NCBI RefSeq assembly: GCF_016801865.2
Contig: NC_068939.1
Coordinates: forward strand, 126,603,605 to 126,667,604
DNA: 64,000 bases
Reading direction: 5' to 3'
DNA from: Culex pipiens pallens
Lineage: Eukaryota > Arthropoda > Insecta > Diptera > Culicidae
Shown here in pieces: positions 1 through 13,064 of the stretch (positions are counted from its first letter, which is position 1; each line of letters opens with the position of its first letter). Made by a program: the position numbers and the translations under genes. A model generated the notes under the pieces. It saw only the letters and a program-made list of their open reading frames with translations. It was not told the DNA's origin and did not search any database.

Positions 1-345
1 TGTATTTTTGTATTTTTGTATTTTTGTATTTTTGTATTTTTGTATTTTTGTATTTTTGTATTTTTGTATTTTTGTATTTTTGTATTTTTGTATTTTTTTT
101 GTATTTTTGTATTTTTGTATTTTTGTATTTTTGTATTTTTGTATTTTTGTATTTTTGTATTTTTGTATTTTTGTATTTTTGTATTTTTGTATTTTTGTAT
201 TTTTGTATTTTTGTATTTTTGTATTTTTGTATTTTTGTATTTTTGTATTTTTGTATTTTTGTATTTTTGTATTTTTGTATTTTTGTATTTTTGTATTTTT
301 GTATTTTTGTATTTTTGTATTTTTGTATTTTTGTACGTATTTTTC
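1..345. repeat. (TGTATTTT)n short-period satellite
   Basis: Near-perfect 8-bp tandem array of about 43 units, cut by the window start so its true length is unknown. One unit near 91-101 carries extra Ts. It ends abruptly at about 345, where non-repetitive sequence begins. Because 8 is not a multiple of 3 and the unit holds no in-frame stop, all three forward frames read open. These low-complexity frames are not evidence of coding. Confidence 0.97.
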
Positions 346-1380
346 GAACAACCCTTGAAAAATCTCCAATTTCACTCCGAACAAGGGAATAAATTTCGCT
401 GATTGAATTGACGTCGGCCCCAAATGCACCGATCAGTTTTCGAAACAACTTTTTCAAAAGAACGAGCTTTCGACAGGTAACAGATAAGCACATGTAAAGA
501 AAATATTTCAAAAATGCATTCTAATCAGTCGAGTGCATTGGGTCACGCCAATTTTTCTATTTTCATCTTAGTTTTTTTTTCTTCCAGCGCTCTTTTGGGT
601 CTGCTTAGTGCTGCAAAAATTGATGAAATTTTAAGCGAACACTCACGAAAAGTAGCATTTACAGTTTCCTGGCAGCATGTTGGTGGTGTTGGTGGCCACC
701 CTTTGTTCTTTATTTGCCTTCGCTCCTCGCTCGGTTTTCTTCAGCCTTCGATTGGAATGTGTATTCAAAATTGAAACGTCAAACGACTTGGCGCGTTTGT
801 TTTTTTGATGGTGCTTGCTAATTATTTACATGTTTCGGGATTATTTTTCAAGTGAGTGACTAACTAATGGGCAAAAGAACATGTTGCCGGTAGTTGGAAG
901 CAATTTTATATCTTAAGCGCTTTGAAATCGTTAGCGCAAGTGAAAAGATATTGATGGCGGCTTTCGTTAAGCAGTTAACCTCTCATCTTGCGTGTGGATG
1001 TGTGTGCCACCAAAATGATGAGAAATGGTCTCGCAAAATAGAAATTATGATCAAAAGTGCATTAAATTTGATCTTTTTGGCCAGTAAGTGGCATAAATTT
1101 GCGTGCTTACTTGAGGCGGTGCTGTTGCTGGTAAGTTTATAGCCTAAATAGTATTTTTGGAGCTTAAATCGAGCATCAAACTCTCCATATGACGAAGATA
1201 GGTGTTTGATTAGAAAGGGTATATTTCCCCTAGCAATGCCGTTTGATGCACTCTTCTCTACTGCATGATTCACTTTGGGATCTCCAATCTGGAATTTATT
1301 AGCCTGACCATAGGCAAGAGAACGTATCATTATTGTTTTTGATCAATGTTAAGAGCGAGTTTTTCACCAGTGTGTAACAG
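346..1380. other. Unique AT-rich DNA, no gene seen
   Basis: Non-repetitive sequence with only short open frames (under about 115 codons) lacking recognisable domains, codon bias or convincing splice context. I see no RNA gene or terminal repeat structure. Confidence 0.5.
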
Positions 1381-2305
1381 GTCGTATCGAGGTGCTCCGA
1401 TTTGGATGAAACTTTCAGCGTTTGTTTGTCTATACATGAGATGAACAAATGTCAAATATGAGCCCTCTACGACAAAGGGAAGTGGGGTAAAACGGGCTTC
1501 GAAGTTTAAGGTCCAAAAAACCTAAAAAATCTTAAAATTGCTCGCATTTCCGAAAAACTTCATCAATTCCAACTCTCGTAGATGCATTTGAAAGGTCTTT
1601 CGAAGCACTTCAAAATGGGCTATAAACATCCAGGATCGGTTTGACTTTTTCTCATAGCTTTTGCAAAATACTGTTTTTTAAAACCTCAATATCTTTTTGC
1701 AACAGCCTCCAACACCCATACTTTAATTTACAACTCCAATACTTATAACTAACGTGAAATTTTCCGGGGATTCCAAACATGACAAAGTTAAGACCAAAAA
1801 GTGCCGCTATTGAGGCCTACAGGGCAAAAACTAACGTTGTAAAATGTTTGTTGTACAAAAATCGAAAAACTATGAGAAAAACGGCGATTGGCCAAAAAGT
1901 TAATACCGTAGGCTTATAGTCCATATAATTACCTATCTTTTGACCTATAGGAGTATGGGTGTTGGAGGCTGTTGCAAAAAGATATTGAGGTTTTAAAAAA
2001 ATCAATTTTTAACATTATTTTGCAAAAGCTAAGAGAAAAAGGAAAACCAATCCTGGATGTCTATGGAACATTTTGAAGTGCTTCAAAAGACCTTTCGAAT
2101 GCATCTAAGAGAGTTGGAGTTGATAAAGTTTTACGGAAATGCGAGCAATTTTAAGATTTTTTATGTTTTTTCGAACTCAAACTTCAATGCCCGTTTTACC
2201 CCACTTCCCATTGTCGTAGAGGGCTCATATTTGGCTTGAGTTCATCTCATGTATAGACAAACAAACGCTGAAAGTTTCATCCAAATCGGAGCACCTCGAT
2301 ACGAC
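1381..2305. mobile_element. Foldback inverted-repeat element with ~350-bp arms
   Basis: The left arm (about 1381-1722) is repeated in reverse complement at about 1953-2305, with moderate divergence (small indels and substitutions), around a roughly 230-bp centre. The outer tips are GTCGTATCGAGGTGCTCCG and its complement. No open frame suggests a transposase, so it would be non-autonomous. I do not find a clear target duplication at the tips. Arm divergence suggests an old insertion. Confidence 0.8.
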
Positions 2306-5300
2306 ATCTAGAACAAACCGAGCAGAATTTACAAATACTGCCTCTTAACTATACTCGTCAAATGGACAAAGAACACCAATTATTCAATATTACGCCCATT
2401 TGATCGCACAATTTTCAATCGTCAATGCCAATTTTATAGGAAATTTTCTGATCTTTTAAACAAAATATTATCAGGAATTAACAATCATGGACACTAGTGT
2501 GTTCCAAAAATTGCGATGTGGTGGAAACCTTCGGGCTCAACCGGATATCGATAGATTTTTGCCTCAGAAACAAATTCTCAAAAACCGTTTACAACTCGCG
2601 ATTTACGTTTTACTAAAAATAGTCTGTTTACATAAAAAAATATATCATATTTTGTTCTGAAACCTTGAACAATGCGCTCAAATTGCCCCGTATTTCAATT
2701 TAAATAAAAGTTAAGAGTCCTACCAATAATGTTCCATATTCATATTAATCCAGAAAGTCGTCATTTTTCATTGGCAACATGTTAAAGTTGGAAAAATGAT
2801 TTTTTTTACGAATTTCTCTAAAAATCCATATAAAAAATGTGACACAAAAACCAATACCACCATTTTGTGGGAAACAATTTTGTGAACAATTTAGCTTTTT
2901 TAACAATCAGTTTATTTCTCTTTAGTGCCAAGATACAGCCACTTTAGGAAAACAAAATTTCCTATGAAAACTCAATGTTGTCCCAAACACACTGTTTTAG
3001 CTACTGCCAGCATTTTATATGTTTCCAAACCTTTTTTACTGTTTTATAACAGCAATTTACAAGCAAAATCTATAGTTTTCATCGATTTGACTGTGTGACG
3101 TAAGCGCCATGACGAAGAAATGTATTTCAAAATAATTGCCTTGAGTACAATAAATTCATATTAAAAAAAGAAATAATAAGTACTTTTCGATTGCAAATTC
3201 AAGTATACATTGAAAACTGAAGCCAAAATAAAATTTGACTAACATTTCCGTTTTTCCCAAAAAAAAAACATTTTTCAAAAAATCACAACTCGGCGGCAAT
3301 TTTTAACTTCATAATTCATTATGACAAAAGTTGCGTTTTTTTGTCGCCAAAAAGATATCAAAAAATAAAAAAAAACACGAAATTGAACATAAAATGCCTT
3401 CAAAAAATTTCAAATTTTCGAATATTTTTTTTTTTTTTGAACAGCTGCCAACATTGTATGGAGACTTGTATGGGTGAACTGATGAAACATAATGGCTTCT
3501 TTGATCATAGGGAAGGCCCCCACAAAGTTTGAGCCAAATAATAAATACAGAAAAATAAAAATGGTGACTGTATTTTTTTCTGAGGAATTTAAACCCATAC
3601 CAAACGAAGAGGACTGTTTTCTATCATGCCGTTCAACTGGGAAGAATAAACGCCAAAATGTGTTTGATATTTTGGAGGTTCGCCATACTGATTGGCTACA
3701 TGTATCTGCGTGTAATATTACATTAAAATTTCGTTACATTATTTTACACTCCGGCCTTTTACACGCAGTTGAATTAATACTTTTTTCCATGAAATCCAAA
3801 TTACATTTTCAAAATTTGCAGTTAAATCAACATTATTAACTCTCTACTGCCCACATTTGTTTACCTTATTTTTTACAACTTTTTTTCTAAGAAAAAAATT
3901 ACTTCTCTTGTTTTATGTTTTTCTTGTTTTATTTCTAGTCTTTTAATTTGTATTTATCTTGTTTGGTTAATGTTTGTTTTGGTAGTATTTGACCTATGCT
4001 ACCATCTCCTATCACTACATTTTGCCTGTATAATTTTTCAAGATTAAAAGTCACGTTTTCTATTATTTGTTTGTTTTCACATTTTCTGCTACAGAATGGC
4101 ACCATTATCATTTAAATTGTAAAAAATACGCAGTGGCAAAGTCTGGGACATAACAAAAATTGTTGCATTCTTTTTTTATCCTAAATATAGTCAATGTTAG
4201 TAAAAGCACAGCCTAAGCCCCTAAAAAAATACATTTTAAAAAATATTTGAAAAGTAAAACAAGTAAAATTATCAACCCTAAAATTTACTTAAATTTCATG
4301 AGTACATTAAGGGTGAAATTTTGTAGCGTATCGTAGCGTCTATCATAAATTGTTGGAGACATTTCAGATCTTTTTGTCTTTGCTGTCCTACAAAAGAACC
4401 GACAATATCGCACCAACCCAACCACTTCAAGCTCCATACCTACATGGAATAGAGAGAGAGAGAGCCGTTTGGAAGCTGTGTCACGTCAATTTACATCATC
4501 TAGATTGGGCTTTGGAGTTTCCCTCCAACGAATGCCAATGGGGCATTAGAGCCAGTCAGGCAGCTGTTTGCTTTCGAGTTCAATGCTGATTTGGATCGAT
4601 TGAATAACTCAATCATAATGCAAATGACTGCTGGCTTGACCAGGCTGGAGCCTAATTCAGCAAAATGCAAACAACGCGGATCGTAACTGGACTTCTCTCG
4701 GCTGGGGGAGAATTTCGAGCTCACTAGTCAATTGGTTTGATTCGCTCAATTGGCTTGCCAGATTGAGGCACAGAGTTTGATTTATTTGCATCAGAATCGG
4801 AAAAATGAAGCTGGTCAATCGTGTGATGATGTTGATGGGGCCGATTGTGTAGAGTGCTTTTGAAAAGATTTTTGATTTTATCTAGAAACCGTTTTCGATT
4901 TTTTTTAAATAAATGAATGTCGATTATTTGGCAGCTTCTTAACACTTACATTGAATTTGATATAAAAAACTTAAACTTACCTTTTATTTTCTGCTCCCAT
5001 CTTGACAAAGCTCGAAGCTTTCTGTCTTTCAGAACTAAACAAAATTCTTCGTTTTTTCCTCACTCCATGGTCTCAACTCTGTAAGAAAGTTGCCACTTAA
5101 CGCGAACCAACCAGCCAATCTGCACCGTTTTCAGCAACTCTTCACGTGGCTCGTGGTTCCATGAAACAATAACACACCAGCCTTCAGCCACTAATTCCTT
5201 CTATTTTTCTGCACTCCTCCCGCTCTCTCTCTTCAAAGGCCACTCGGGCCGACTCTGCTGGCCGGGCAAGATTTACTATTATTGCTTTATTACACCTCAA

Positions 5301-5969
5301 TTTATTTATTATTTATAATTTGCAACCATAACTCACACGACTAATTTCATCTTTCCACACCCGACGACTACTTCTTGCCTTCAAAAGGGCCTTGCCTCGG
5401 TTTCTGAAGGCAAAGTTTCACAAGCGACCAGCTATTTATCACGCAACAATTTTTGCTAAACTGAACCTCTCGGGTTTGAACTCGGTTTGGCCACGAATCA
5501 CGATTTTGCTCCACTCTCTGGCTGACCGATTGGATTCGATGATTTAATAACGATTTAATGCGAAGACCTATTACTGCCACTTTACATAACAGCTCAAACT
5601 GCAATGTGATGATGCTGGGAGTCGCAGAGTTGATAGGGCAGGACTTTGAAGGGGGTTGTTTCCGCTGTTGGGAAGTAACTGATATCGAAAAGTCGTGCGA
5701 CTTTTGTTCTGCAGCGCAATCAGAGTTTTGTTTGAGTTCTGGAATGAGAAAGAGATTGGCAAATTAGTCATTGGTTGGGAGTTGACGTAAGTTATACATT
5801 TTAATTGGTTTTATCATACATTTTAAGTCATTACTAAAAATAACTTAATGTTATTCATGAACTTGAAAAGCAACGATATCAACTCCAAGTGTGGTAACAA
5901 AAACAGAAATCAATTTTAAAAAAGATAATAATAGCATAAATAAAAAAAATGCAAATTGACAAATTGACC
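2306..5969. other. Mostly unique AT-rich DNA
   Basis: No gene, RNA gene or long tandem repeat recognised. 2306-4340 is strongly AT-rich with homopolymer runs (for example 3427-3438). 4340-5770 is more balanced in composition and contains a short GA run near 4449. Open frames of up to 115 codons show no domain I know. Confidence 0.45.
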
Positions 5970-6545
5970 AATTAATAATTGGAAATTGAAAATTGAAAAT
6001 TGGAAATTGGAAATTGAAAATTGAAGATTGAAAATTGGAAATTGGAAATTGGAAATTGGAAATTGGAAATAGGAAATTGGAAATTGGAAATTGGAAATTG
6101 GAAATTGGAAATTGGAAATTGGAAATTGGAAATTGGAAATTGGAAATTGGAAATTGGAAATTGGAAATTGGAAATTGGAAATTGGCAATTGGAAATTGGA
6201 AATTGGAAATTGGAAATTGGAAATTGGAAATTGGAAATTGGAAATTGGAAATTGGAAATTGGAAATTGGAAATTGGAAATTGAAAATAGGAAATTGGAAA
6301 TTGGAAATTGGAAATTGGAAATTGGAAATTGGAAATTGGAAATTGGAAATTGGAAATTGGAAATTGGAAATTGGAAATTGGAAATTGGAAATTGGAAATT
6401 GGAAATTGGAAATTGGAAATTGGAAATTGAAAATTGGAAATTGGAAATTGGAAATTGGAAATTGGAAATTGGAAATTGGAAATTGGAAATTGGAAATTGG
6501 AAATTGGAAATTGGAAATTGGAAAATGGAAATTGGAAATTGAATA
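5970..6545. repeat. (GGAAATT)n short-period satellite
   Basis: 7-bp tandem array of about 80 units. The core (about 6050-6520) is almost perfect; the left edge (5970-6050) carries many variant units such as GAAAATT and a GAAGATT, and scattered variants also occur inside. It reads open on both strands for up to 236 codons purely because of the 7-bp period. Confidence 0.96.
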
Positions 6546-7429
6546 TTTTAGAATAGTACAAGTACTGCTATGCTCTTGAAAAGTTTGAATGAACAATAAT
6601 TGAAATTATAATGAACAAATTCAATCTAAATTCTTGCCATAGAACCCATAACCGCACCAACCTGCAAGCGATTCATAATTGAAGTGTCAATTTGGGAACT
6701 TTCCGCAAAACCTCACCAAGAACTAACCGGCTCAGATATTGGATGCACCCCCGGGCAAGACTACCTTTCAGGTAGTCCGCTCCACTCAAAGTGCTTATGA
6801 CATTTTTCATTAACTCCACTCCGGTTCAAAACAACAGTGCGTCGGTCATTCTAGCAAACCTCCCATGGCTTGAGCAAAGGGTGATTAAGAACCTCGTTTT
6901 CTTATCGCGCGACTTCAGGCCAAGGCATAAAGGCTGCGGCCGTAAACGACTGACGGAAGCCAACGAAGGAACGCTTGGGCAAGAGCCTATACGCGAGGGA
7001 ACTTCATAATCAGTGAATATTGTAAATAAGTGGTAATAATTACAATAAATGTACGATGGAGTCGAGAACAAGTTTTATGAGTGGACGATGAGCTGAAGGG
7101 TTCTGTGGAACAAAAACAACAACACTAACGGCGAAAGGTCATCGCGTTGATCGGTTTGTTCAGAACTCTGGTCGTGACGCTCTCTCGGATGTGTATAGAA
7201 CACTTCCATTACAAACTGTATACTTTATAGACGGAGGCAAACGAAGAAAAACTAGCAAACTAAACGAGACCGCCGTTGATGAGCTATTGGACTTTCCACG
7301 CGAATCGATTATGTTAGACTCGTTTGCCTCCCTTTTGCGGACGGTTTACCGACCGTGACCGCGTGGAATGTTAGCGACGTTTATTGTAAGTTGGTTTGAA
7401 AATACCGTTGGGAGGAGGGACTTTGATTT
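6546..7429. other. Unclassified intergenic DNA
   Basis: Moderately balanced composition with no recognised gene. 6640-7130 looks like possible transposon-derived sequence (an AATAAA at about 7043 followed by an ACAACAAC-rich stretch), but I could not define ends, direct repeats or a coding frame. Confidence 0.3.
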
Positions 7430-7947
7430 AAGGTCAAACTGGCTACCAAGACGGTTTGATAGCCAATATACTTTTATATGGTTACAAAGTTAGATAACCG
7501 TCAATTTATTAGAAAGCCAAAGTACTAAAATATTTCATTACCAAAACGTTACCAACAGATTATGGTAACCAATATTCAAAGCTACCAAGACATAGGTCAT
7601 TTGATTTCTTTCAAAAAGTAACGCTACTAAGAATCCTAAAATTACATTATAAAAATATGTTTACTACAAAGTTAAGTGTAGACAACAATGCCAAGTTACC
7701 AAGATTGTTGTGAAGAACGATTAATTCAAGAGATGACAAATTGCATAAAATGCTACTAACCAGAACAGTAAACAGAAATCACGAATAAGCTGATTGATTT
7801 AGCCAACCTACCAAAATATTCTAAAATTCTAGTTACTATGGCTACCCAAGTTATCAAAATTCCATGCCTAAGCTACCAATAGACAATGCTACCAAGAACC
7901 ATGCAATCATGTTTCAATGTTACAATTAGCAAGTTGACCAAAATTCA

Positions 7948-8360
7948 AAAAAAAAATCATATTATTCGCTCTACAGCATTGCCTTGGGGTTCTCGATTGC
8001 GAGATTCCTACTCGAAACTAAGTGTCCGAAGGCTTGATTGTTGAGGCAATTGCAAACTTCTTTTTACACCTTAGCTTCCATCCACCCCGGGATTCGAACT
8101 GACGACCTTTGGATTGTTAGTCCAACTGCCTACCAGCGACTCCACCGAGGCAGGACCCAGGGAGACGACTCCTACACCTGGACTGAGCTAACGACCTAAC
8201 CTTTTGGTTAGTCCGGGGCCAACATTTACTTCCCGTCCGATGGAAGGCGTGATCAGACAAATCTCGTCTCGAAAAATGCCACCGGGACCGTCTGGGATCG
8301 AACCCAGGCCGACTGGGTGAGAGGCAATCACGCTTACCCCTACACCACGGTTCCCGGCTA
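7948..8360 (-). mobile_element. SINE with two same-orientation tRNA-like modules (Twin-like)
   Basis: On the minus strand a tRNA-like head (8357 down to about 8285) has an A-box-like segment (TGGTGTAGGGGTAAGC) and a B box (GGTTCGATCCC). After about 130 bp a second tRNA-like module (about 8160-8085) carries AGTTCGAATCCCGG. The Culex Twin SINE family is known to have two tRNA-related regions in the same orientation with a short spacer. This copy has the same plan but a longer spacer, so membership is an inference. A possible 10-bp flanking repeat (CCAAAATTCA at 7938 and 8374) is weak because the host DNA is itself repetitive. Confidence 0.65.
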
Positions 8361-8990
8361 AAATTCCAAAATTCCAAAATTCAGTCTTTCCAAAATGATA
8401 GATAACAGATTCCTTAAGATATCAGGCAATCAGGCTACCAAAATTCAAGTTACCAATACGCCAAATCAATTGCCAAGCATGATACCAAATTAAGTAAAAT
8501 GACTTAAAAAACCAGCTACCAAAATCAACAAGTTACCAAGCAAACAGATAAACAAGACATCTTGTAAACAAAACGGCAAGTTACCAAGAGTTTATTTTAC
8601 CATTGCAAAAGGTTACCAAAATAATTTTTAGGATGCCGTGTAAATAAGCTGTCAAGTTACCAACACATTTACAAAGAAAGATAGTATGACTTTGGGGTAG
8701 CTTCGAATTTCAAGTTGTCGAATTTTCAAATAGTAATTCATTGGTAGCCGTGTTACTTTATGTTATCAACACTTCACCTGGCATGCATACCAAATTACCA
8801 TGACTTCAAATTATTTTCTCTTTCAGGTAGTCAAACTAGCAAAGAGCAAAACTTCACATGGCTTCTTTATCGAGTAACTAAGATTTCTAGTTACCAAAAA
8901 TCGATGCTACCAAGACTTCATGTTACCATCAAACTTTAAGCAATCAATCGGCTAAAAAGTGAAACATTGGTAGCAGTGTAAAATCTCAAA

Positions 8991-9926
8991 TACCGTAAAC
9001 CGGGGTGACTTTGATAGGATTTTAATTTGTTTTTAGAATATTTTCCAACAGGTAAGGTTTTTCTCAAGATTATTATTTTTAAAACATGTACTGGGGTAGG
9101 CCACACAAAGTCCATGCACTATTTTGGAAAAAAAAGTTTTTTCGATAGTGTTTAGAAAAATAGTTACGTAAAAAATGCTTGGTTTTAATTCCGGGGTGAC
9201 TTTGATAATCATAGTTTTTCTTGTTAAAATCATATTTAAGATGTCCAAACTTTATTTGTACGTTAAATGTACCATCACTAAAGTAGCTGATATAGTTTGT
9301 AAGAAAAAAAATCAATGTTTATATTAAGTTAACTAAGTTTATAAGCTTTTTAACAAAGTACATATAAATTTTAGGTAAAATTGTTAAAAAGTCGGAATTT
9401 TGCCTGAAATTTGTTAAAAATAGTTTTGTTTATAAAATTATCGATTTATATTGCATTTTAAACTGAATACAAAGCATGAATCACAAGTTTTCACATTTTA
9501 CATGAAATTTGTTCAACTGAATTTGCCTATAAATTTGGAGATTTTTTTTAATTGTGTTTCAAAAACACATATTATTTATTATTTACAAACTTATTTAACC
9601 TTCTCCTAGTGGAAAATTTTCCAAAGAATCCGAAAATGCATTCCGTTTTCCGATTAAAAATCATGTTCATTGAGAAAATCATGACACTTTGAGAAGTTTA
9701 AAATAATGACTTTCATCCACATTTTCTTAACTATAGTTAACTAACTTTATAAACTTTTGAAAAATTTATGAAAAGTTCTTCATGAGGTACTTTGAACACT
9801 TCTCTACCACGGTCAGTATGTTTCTGAACCATTCCTTACGTATTTTAATTGTACTCTTCATTTTGCGGAAAAATCGCAAACCTATCAAAGTCACCCCGGC
9901 TATCAAAGTCACCCCGTTTTACGGTA
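8991..9926. mobile_element. Inverted-repeat element, tips TACCGTAAAACGGGGTGAC (copy 1)
   Basis: 936 bp bounded by inverted tips with TACCGTAAA, CGGGGTGACTTTGATAG at 8991 and its complement ending at 9926; an extra copy of the CTATCAAAGTCACCCCGG motif sits just inside the right tip. CTCAAA flanks both sides (8985-8990 and 9927-9932), a possible 6-bp target duplication. No transposase frame. A related copy lies at 17117 in the opposite orientation. Confidence 0.8.
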
Positions 9927-10190
9927 CTCAAAAAGCAAATCTTTCATAGCAACCACGAACTCAAACTACCAAGACGGCAAGTTACCAAGAAGCCAAACTA
10001 CCAAGATATCACATGGCTTGTTAACCAAGTTACCAATTATTCTTGTTACCAATCAGCCAGGTTACCAAAACATCAAGCTACCAAACAGCAAAACTCGGAT
10101 AGCCCTTCCAATAAGAAAACAAGTTGTACAACTAACCAAAATGAGAGGTTACCAAAAGCTACCAATATTAAAAAGAAGTGAAAATCCTCG

Positions 10191-12030
10191 CCAAATAACC
10201 CAGTTGATACTCAAAGTCACCTTAAGGGACGGTCCTAAACTTCGGAGCGCGCTCGCGAGCACAGGAATTAATCGATTTGCTGGGTTAATAAGTTTCCTCC
10301 GTGATTAATTCTGCTGCTGGCTGCTGGGTCCCGGCAGCACCTGGGCCAGGGTATTTAACGAGTAAATTATGATAGTGCATGCAATTGATTTGTTTTTCGC
10401 TCGTTGTTGTTGTGGGCCGCTTAGCTCCTAATAATCAGCTCGGCACGATTTTGCATGGGATGAAAAGTTGGAAGATGTTGCAAAAAGTACCAAATTGAGA
10501 GGAATTTTCAACTGACATATTGATATATTTCAAGATGGATTGCTTCCTCCTTCAAATTTCGAAGAATTCCTGAAACAAAAGTTAGAAAGTTACCAAAAAA
10601 CAGTTCAATCAAAGTGCATAAATCAAAGACAAGGTTCTTTAAATTTGCTTTTCCCAACATTCCATTTTTTTATCGAAAATTTCCGTTGCACAACTCATTC
10701 ATCCAAAACGGGAAGGCCAGACACACATTATATCACAACCGTGCAACGGATGACCGACTGACTGGCAGAAGGTTATTCCACCGAAATGCCTCATTCATCA
10801 GGAGTGTCATCTTTCGGACGAGTTGCGCAAAGATGGGTACCGTTCTGGGGGTTGATTCCGGACTAATCGGTTTATAAACTGGTCTTGCAAAAAGAAAAAA
10901 TCTGGAAATCTGGTTGAATTTTGCCATTGAAACTTATTTGCAACTTATTTGCAACATAAAAGTTGCAAACAAGTTTCCGTTGCAACTAGATTGCAACATT
11001 TCGTTGTTTGATACAAGTTGTTGTAAGAAAATTTAACAAATACTTTCAAACTTGTTGCACAACAGTTGCAACGTCCAAAATAAACCATTGTATTTTTGTC
11101 AGACACTGATTACAAGATATTTTGCTAAACTTGTTTGCTAGTTCAGCAAACTTCACAGTTAAGAAATTGATGTACAACTTGTTTGTTACAAAAATGTTGC
11201 ACATTAGTAACAAACACCGATTATTTTGGTTTATTAAGTTGCATTGAAGTTACACCAATAACATAAACATCCAGCAATTGTCGCAGCACGGTAAAACATA
11301 TCTTCCACGGTAAAGACCTCGAAAAAGCATACACGAAAACAATCCCGCAGCTTGGAGACCCTCGTCAAGTTGCGCTTTCGTGGTTCGCGTAAAATTTCCC
11401 GGAATTTTGCGTTCAGCCCTGAAAGTCAGCAACAGAGCATTTAGTCACTTTTAATCGCTTTTGCTTCTTGGCTGCAACGATTTCGGGTTAGTTTCGCGCG
11501 CGTCAGCCAATTATTTCGGGGATGCGTTTCCCCGTAACTCGAGTCTTCAGCAACCTTGGCCAGCATCCTTCGGTTACACTGGAAGTTGATGAACGTCCTG
11601 AAGCCAAAAAAAACAAGATTGTTCGAAGGTCGTCTGTGGGCAGCGGGGCTGTCAGATTAGAAGGATTGCTCGAGGGGAAAAGTTTGGCCACTCAAATGGG
11701 CATTTAGAGGGGATTAATGGCCACATCGCATGATCAGTTTGGTGGGGTTTTGAACACGGAAGTTGCTTTGGACGCTGGAGGGATGATTTGAAGCTTGCCA
11801 GCAGCGAAATTGGTCTGCTAATTAGTGCTTTTTATTGGATGAGTAGCAACTTTTGAATGTATCCGGGGTTTTAGATCACTGCTGGTGATCTAAATAGGAT
11901 TAAAATTAATTTTCAAATAGTTAAAAACAGTTTAATTATCTCCCTTTTAGTCTCAGTTTCAGTCTATTGTCTTTAATTTTTTTTTGTTTTCAGTGTTCAG
12001 TGTTCAGGCTTCAGTCTTCCTTTTCCAGCC
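10191..12030. other. Intergenic DNA with TTGCAAC-rich segment
   Basis: 10200-10450 is balanced-composition unique sequence. 10925-11230 is rich in scattered TTGCAAC and its complement GTTGCAA, another decayed short-motif field. 11230-11960 is unique sequence. No gene recognised. Confidence 0.4.
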
Positions 12031-13044
12031 GTTTGTCTTTTGTCTTTTGTCTTTTGTCTTTTGTCTTTTGTCTTTTGTCTTTTGTCTTTTGTCTTTTGTC
12101 TTTTGTCTTTTGTCTTTTGTCTTTTGTCTTTTGTCTTTTGTCTTTTGTCTTTTGTCTTTTGTCTTTTGTCTTTTGTCTTTTGTCTTTTGTCTTTTGTCTT
12201 TTGTCTTTTGTCTTTTGTCTTTTGTCTTTTGTCTTTTGTCTTTTGTCTTTTGTCTTTTGTCTTTTGTCTTTTGTCTTTTGTCTTTTGTCTTTTGTCTTTT
12301 GTCTTTTGTCTTTTGTCTTTTGTCTTTTGTCTTTTGTCTTTTGTCTTTTGTCTTTTGTCTTTTGTCTTTTGTCTTTTGTCTTTTGTCTTTTGTCTTTTGT
12401 CTTTTGTCTTTTGTCTTTTGTCTTTTGTCTTTTGTCTTTTGTCTTTTGTCTTTTGTCTTTTGTCTTTTGTCTTTTGTCTTTTGTCTTTTGTCTTTTGTCT
12501 TTTGTCTTTTGTCTTTTGTCTTTTGTCTTTTGTCTTTTGTCTTTTGTCTTTTGTCTTTTGTCTTTTGTCTTTTGTCTTTTGTCTTTTGTCTTTTGTCTTT
12601 TGTCTTTTGTCTTTTGTCTTTTGTCTTTTGTCTTTTGTCTTTTGTCTTTTGTCTTTTGTCTTTTGTCTTTTGTCTTTTGTCTTTTGTCTTTTGTCTTTTG
12701 TCTTTTGTCTTTTGTCTTTTGTCTTTTGTCTTTTGTCTTTTGTCTTTTGTCTTTTGTCTTTTGTCTTTTGTCTTTTGTCTTTTGTCTTTTGTCTTTTGTC
12801 TTTTGTCTTTTGTCTTTTGTCTTTTGTCTTTTGTCTTTTGTCTTTTGTCTTTTGTCTTTTGTCTTTTGTCTTTTGTCTTTTGTCTTTTGTCTTTTGTCTT
12901 TTGTCTTTTGTCTTTTGTCTTTTGTCTTTTGTCTTTTGTCTTTTGTCTTTTGTCTTTTGTCTTTTGTCTTTTGTCTTTTGTCTTTTGTCTTTTGTCTTTT
13001 GTCTTTTGTCTTTTGTCTTTTGTCTTTTGTCTTTTGTCTTTTGT
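12031..13044. repeat. (GTCTTTT)n short-period satellite
   Basis: About 1.0 kb, roughly 145 essentially perfect 7-bp units. All three forward frames read open for 345-372 codons solely because of the 7-bp period. The boundary at 13044 is immediately followed, after about 20 bp, by a different 8-bp satellite. Confidence 0.98.
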
Positions 13045-13064
13045 TTGGTTCTTCAGGTCCGATC

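Larger units (their letters stand above)
7430..10190. repeat. Degenerate TTACCAAG-motif repeat field, interrupted by two insertions
   Basis: From 7430 to about 7945, 8361-8990 and 9927-10190 the sequence is saturated with short variants of (G/A)(T/C)TACCAA(G/A) spaced by 5-25 variable bases. The same motif on both sides of the SINE (7948-8360) and the inverted-repeat element (8991-9926) shows that the field predates both insertions. It resembles a decayed version of the short-period satellites elsewhere in the window. No coding potential. Confidence 0.75.

Noticed and set aside
5851..6596. Frames of 162-236 codons on both strands
   Set aside because: Artefacts of the 7-bp GGAAATT satellite.
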